From assembly GCF_000002425.4 (NCBI RefSeq), contig NC_037265.1, forward strand, positions 5,334,323 through 5,398,322: a DNA stretch of 64,000 nucleotides, in the 5' to 3' direction. Of the stretch, positions 59,991 through 64,000 are shown piece after piece (the stretch's first letter is position 1; every line of letters starts with the position of its first letter). Below the pieces are notes generated by a model. That model was not told the origin of the DNA. It worked only from the letters and a program-made list of their open reading frames with translations, and made no database searches. A program made the translations under genes and the position numbers. The DNA is from Physcomitrium patens (Eukaryota > Streptophyta > Bryopsida > Funariales > Funariaceae).

Positions 59991-61000
59991 TCCTAACTAA
60001 TCATATAGCATATTAAAAATTTAATCACTAATCCTTAAATTATTTATTTTGACTAAAAAAGTAGTTAATAAATATATAAAATTTGAAAAGAATTAGACTT
60101 GCAAAATGCAACAAAAGCTCCCAAAACCTCAAGTCATTGGCTATTTTTCTTTTGTGACTTGAATATCGATCTTTCAATAATTTCTCTTTGCTGAATTATT
60201 CAATTATTTCAAAAATTGAATTGTGTGTAGATATTTAATTCTTAATTTTTTTCATCAATTTTTGCTTCAATAAAATTAAGAAATATTGCTAGATTATAGA
60301 ATCCCTCACTAATTCTAAATCTCAATAAATCTAAGACCACAATCCACAAAAATTCTTATACTCTTTAATCTAACTACTTAATTGACCTCAAGTTTTTCAC
60401 ACACATTTATAACAAGTACAACAAGAAAATTCCGAATTTATATTTATAAACATACTACAAAATTCATAAAATCTTTAATTTTATAATAATATTTTTATTT
60501 TTAAAAATTTAAGGTCACCAAGTATATTATTAATTTTAAAAATCTCTCAAAACCTCAATATTGATCCAAATGACTTGAAAAAAAATTTTAAATCTTTTCA
60601 TAAGTCCACCTTCAAATGCTACTTTCAATTTACAAAAGTATCCCAGAATCGCCATAGGTATGCAATTTTGTATCTTGGGATCTGATTTTGACCAAGATTG
60701 AGCATTTTTCTTTGAGTATCATTTTTTAGTAATTTGAAGTAATTTTTTCTTTAACTTATTGTTAATTTTTTTAAAACCTACCTATATCAATTTCTTATTT
60801 TATTTAAATTTATTTAGTTCATTTATACATCTATAAAGTAAATAGAAGTCCCTTCTATAAAAAACTACATTAAGATTAAACTTTTTATTATCTTTCTATT
60901 ATTTATCCTTGTTTTCTACTAAATCTTTTTATTATGCTCTTCTATAATAACATAAATATTTTTATTTTTTACCATATGTTCATGTTACTATACAATATCA

Positions 61001-61494
61001 TCTTTGTAGAAGTAAGGCTTCCTAGATTTGGTTGTGAGATCAATTTATTTTCTTCTCTCAATTACACAACTTCTTAGCATAGAATCTAGACTTCTTTGAT
61101 AAGTATAGGAATAGTGTTTTTGTGCTTGGCATTGGTAATATATAAAATTTCTATTCTAAGATTTTTAAGAAGCTTGTAAAGATCTATAATAGTTGCAAAT
61201 TTATTCTTACTTCCATCAAATAAAGCATCTATAATTTTTCCTTCTATTTCAAATAATTTAATAAATCTTCAAATCAAATAGAAGAAAATAATCTATAACC
61301 TCTAATATTAAATGAAAATTTCTAAAAATATAAATGAACCTCTCTTTTAAAAGAAAAAATCAAGGTTTAGAGAATAAAGAATATTAATTCAAAGATAGAT
61401 AGTCCACAACCTTGAAAATACAATAAAAGAAGTGGAATAATTTACTTACTTCTAAAAACAAGATACTAACAATGAATTACTAATTATGTCAATT
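61001..61494 (-). pseudogene. Element I gag N-terminal part and leader
   Basis: Matches H 50040-50540: shared TATAATAGTTGCAAATTTATTCTTAC and leader blocks (GGAATAATTTACTTACTTC). It continues the gag that ends at 52957 on the other side of LTR L. Confidence 0.65.
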
Positions 61495-62042
61495 TTTCAG
61501 GGGCAAGAACTCAAAGAAGATATGTAAATAAGTAAAAAATGATATAAAGAGAAATAAAAAAATAAAAATAAGAAAATAAATATATTTTAAAAAAAAAAAA
61601 ATAGAATAGCTATTGGTAAAGACTAAGAAGCTAAAGACTCTTAGAACTAGATTAGAAATAAGAAGTGAGTTTATAAAAATGAAAAAAGTTTCATTCTTTC
61701 CTTTATATATACTATCTATTTAAAAAGTATGTAGTAATATTTTATAGGACGTCTAAAACATGTTCAATTTGCAAGATGCATGTTTAACTTATAAATAAAT
61801 TTTGTTTATGTATGCCATATAATTAGTTTATTCTACAAATTAATAACACGTGCAATACATGGCTAACTTGTTGATCAAGTTTCTAATCTATTAATCACCT
61901 ATAGATAAGTACAAAGATAAAAATATGTCTATGAAGCTTTTACAAAGCTTCTTTAGAAGATATTAACAAATTATTTTACTTTTATCTACTTCTACCTATT
62001 TATATTACTTAAATAACTATCAAAATAAATATGTCCATGACA
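61495..62042 (-). repeat. Element I 5' LTR
   Basis: Reverse A-clade LTR ending ATGTCCATGACA. Contains a TATATATA box (about 61704-61711). Its partner LTR is not seen in the window. Confidence 0.78.
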
Positions 62043-63280
62043 ACTTCTTTCAAGTTATAGCTTCTCTTACATATTTGATTTATAAAGATAAATTTCAGTA
62101 GAATCAAGAAGTGGAAATAGCACTTAAAGCTTTGAAGACATTATTTATTTCTACACCAATTCTTATGATTGTGGATTTGTTTCAAAAATTGTGAAATTAT
62201 CTTACATCATATCAACTTCTTCAAGTCATTTTTTTATGGAAATAGTTACTTTAGACTTTGCATTCAATGTCATATTAAGAAAATTTCTTCAAAATCTTAT
62301 AATACTTTCAATTTTGAATTCAAGAATAACTTAGTATGTTTTAAAGATTGCTTATATATTTCAAAAGGTGATGCATGATTATATGTTTTTCAAGCTTGTC
62401 ATGAGTTTTCAATAGTAAGATATTTTGGATACAATAAGACTTTGAAATTAATATCTAGAGATTTTTGGTGGCCTCAAATGTAGAAGGCAGTCAGTGACTT
62501 TATACAATCATGTGATGTTTATTCAAGATCAAAATTGCTTCATTATCAACCTTATAGACTTCTTCAACCATTATCTATTCTAAAATAATAATATTCTTTT
62601 GTTTCTATAGATTTTATCATAGATTTTTTAATTTTAAATTCCTATGATTCTATATTTGTGATAGTACATTATTTTACCAAGATAGCACATTTTGTACCAT
62701 ATACAAAATCTATCATAAGTGAAGGAACAACTAAGTTTTTTTATAATAACATCTATAGTTGTCATGGATTACCTAAAGATATTATATCAAATAAAAAGAC
62801 TTAATTTTTATGAAGATTTTAGAGAATTCTTTTCAAGATTCTAAAAGTAGATATAAAACTATCTTTAATTTTATATTCTCAAATTGATGGATAAACAGAA
62901 TGCATAAAACAAGTTTTAAAATAGTATTTGAAGTATAATATCAATTATAAAAAAAATGATTGGACAACTCTTTTACTATTTGTAAAGTTTTTTTATAATA
63001 ATATAATATATTTTTCTATTTAATAAATATTTTTTTGTTAATTATAGCTATTATCTATAATTTAATGTTTTTGACTTTTTAAAAGTTGATAATACTATAA
63101 TAAAATATTTAGAAAATTATTTCTTAAAATTATATACAATAATGAAGGCACATCTAAAAGAAGCTCAAGAATGAAAAAAAAATCAATGCGGATGCTTATT
63201 GCAAGAAATAACCTCAATTCCAAGTTAGTAATAAAATATGATTACTTTGTCGTAATATCAAGACTATGCATTTTTGAGGT
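62043..63280 (+). pseudogene. Chromovirus remnant M: RNase H and integrase
   Basis: Plus-strand A-clade pol sequence starting right at the element I border: the RNase H connection (LTYLIYKDK-like, 62070-62100), then integrase (62280-63130), with the zinc region FGYNKTLKLISRDFWWPQ near 62430-62480 and a DDE core like K. The region at 63171-63280 corresponds to K 57710-57815. It looks like the target into which I inserted; the part upstream of the border is not in the window. Confidence 0.72.
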
Positions 63281-64000
63281 AGAGAGAATTTGCCTCAAGA
63301 ATGTATTAGGCTTTTGGCTACCACTAAAAGCTCAATCAAGTCTAAGATATTAAAGTTCCAAGTTTATATACATAATATTTTTCCTTTTAGAAAAATTATA
63401 TCAATACATAAGCCTAAGTATAAAAAAAACATCCAAATATATGATAAAATATCTTAAAACCTTTTATATCCTTATAGAAATTATTTTTCAAACTTCAATA
63501 GTTCATATCTCATAATCTAACCATCCAAACAAAATAAAATTTTATATGAAGTATTGATATACTTTCAACAACTATCAAAACAAATTTCAACTACAAATTT
63601 GTTACAGAACTTGAGATGTTACCAAAATCCAAATAGTAGCTTCAAACCCTTACTTACATACACTTCTATGAAATTTTCTTCATATCTCACAAACTAAGTT
63701 CTAAAATACCATAAAACTTTGATTTATATCTTTTTAACCTAATAATACACTCATAGAAATTTTAAGCCAAAAATTCAACCAAAAATTCAAGATATGGCTC
63801 CAATCATTACTATCAACAAAATAACTTACTATCTTTGAATTACATGTGTTTTCTTCATCGCCCTATAACTCCTTCATCTAGCCTTTGAATTCATCAAATA
63901 ATATATGAAAAGTGTAGTAAAAATTAATTTAAATATATCTTCGATCAATAGGGATGAAGATCTTCACCCCTTGCCTTCATCCAACTATACCTTACTTTCA
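63281..64000 (-). repeat. F-clade LTR fragment at right edge
   Basis: Resembles F (28800-29500) in the same orientation: GTAGAGAGAATTTGCC near the start, then the CATATCTCACAAACTAAG, AAAATTCAAGATATGGCTCCAAT and TATAACTCCTTCAT blocks. It runs off the window. No gene is seen in it. Confidence 0.55.

Larger units (their letters stand above)
52958..61000 (-). repeat. LTR L, split by element K
   Basis: Two parts, 52958-52995 and 59326-61000, form an LTR of about 1.7 kb homologous in reverse to J. It begins TATTATATTATGT, like the inverse B/C/E LTR end, and ends ACAATATCA. It contains the inverse minisatellite (59640-59990) and the CCATAGGTATGCAATTTTGT block. It is inserted in gag of element I, which resumes at 61001. 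It appears to be a solo LTR. Confidence 0.68.

Noticed and set aside
41000-64000. Classic CpA-directed RIP
   Set aside because: CpA dinucleotides remain frequent in the decayed copies while CpG is nearly gone. Without computed indices, RIP is not claimed.
1-64000. tRNA, rRNA or small RNA genes
   Set aside because: No cloverleaf-like or rRNA-like segment was recognised by eye. The tRNA-like matches are short primer-binding sites.

Overview
The window looks like a transposable-element graveyard from a filamentous fungus, most likely an ascomycete. The grounds are chromodomain-bearing Ty3/gypsy elements (chromoviruses), a second Ty3/gypsy clade with very long LTRs, a Tc1/mariner relic, and no recognisable host gene, rRNA or tRNA. 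A truffle-like (Pezizales) source would fit the repeat load and the CpG-poor decay of the older half, but this is a guess. Nearly every stretch can be assigned to an element, and most are nested inside one another.

Left nest (1-39153). Outer element E (minus strand, long-LTR clade) runs from beyond the left edge to 39153. It is interrupted by chromovirus A (5168-35014, plus strand), which sits between perfect GTACC target duplications. A is interrupted by element B (8411-17076, plus, long-LTR clade) and element C (17616-34112, minus, same clade as B). C in turn holds chromovirus D (21958-28246, minus, perfect ATAAA duplications), a solo LTR F (28750-30082), and an A-clade LTR fragment inside its own right LTR (32461-33071). 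A 38-bp LTR tail (34113-34150) at the right border of C shows that the junction had a more complex history.

Middle (39154-40995). This holds an unclassified stretch with a plus-strand coiled-coil-like coding relic and a partial F-clade LTR.

Right nest (40996-64000). This part is much more AT-rich, almost free of CpG and visibly older. Chromovirus I (minus, in three blocks, 5' LTR at 61495-62042) was split by a Tc1-like DNA transposon with TIRs of about 215 bp (41822-51594). That transposon took in a D-like solo LTR, which took in chromovirus H (43253-51079), which took in LTR J (44449-46165) and a short F-clade LTR. A second insertion into I is LTR L (52958-61000), itself holding chromovirus K (52996-59325). 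Remnant M (62043-63280) and an F-clade LTR fragment (63281-64000) close the window.

How the parts work together: chromoviruses A, D, H, I, K and M follow the order gag, protease, reverse transcriptase, RNase H, integrase, chromodomain. A, D, H and K also carry a further small conserved ORF before the 3' LTR. The long-LTR clade (B, C, E) has gag, protease with a D-H-G active-site signature, RT/RNase H, then integrase with a GPY/F-like module and an acidic tail instead of a chromodomain. The observations most worth a second look are: (1) D LTRs with a dense 5-bp-register array of nGAAn/nTTCn units just upstream of a TATA box, a heat-shock-element-like promoter; (2) the post-chromodomain ORF shared by four chromovirus copies; (3) a CCHC zinc-knuckle reading frame inside the LTRs of element E.
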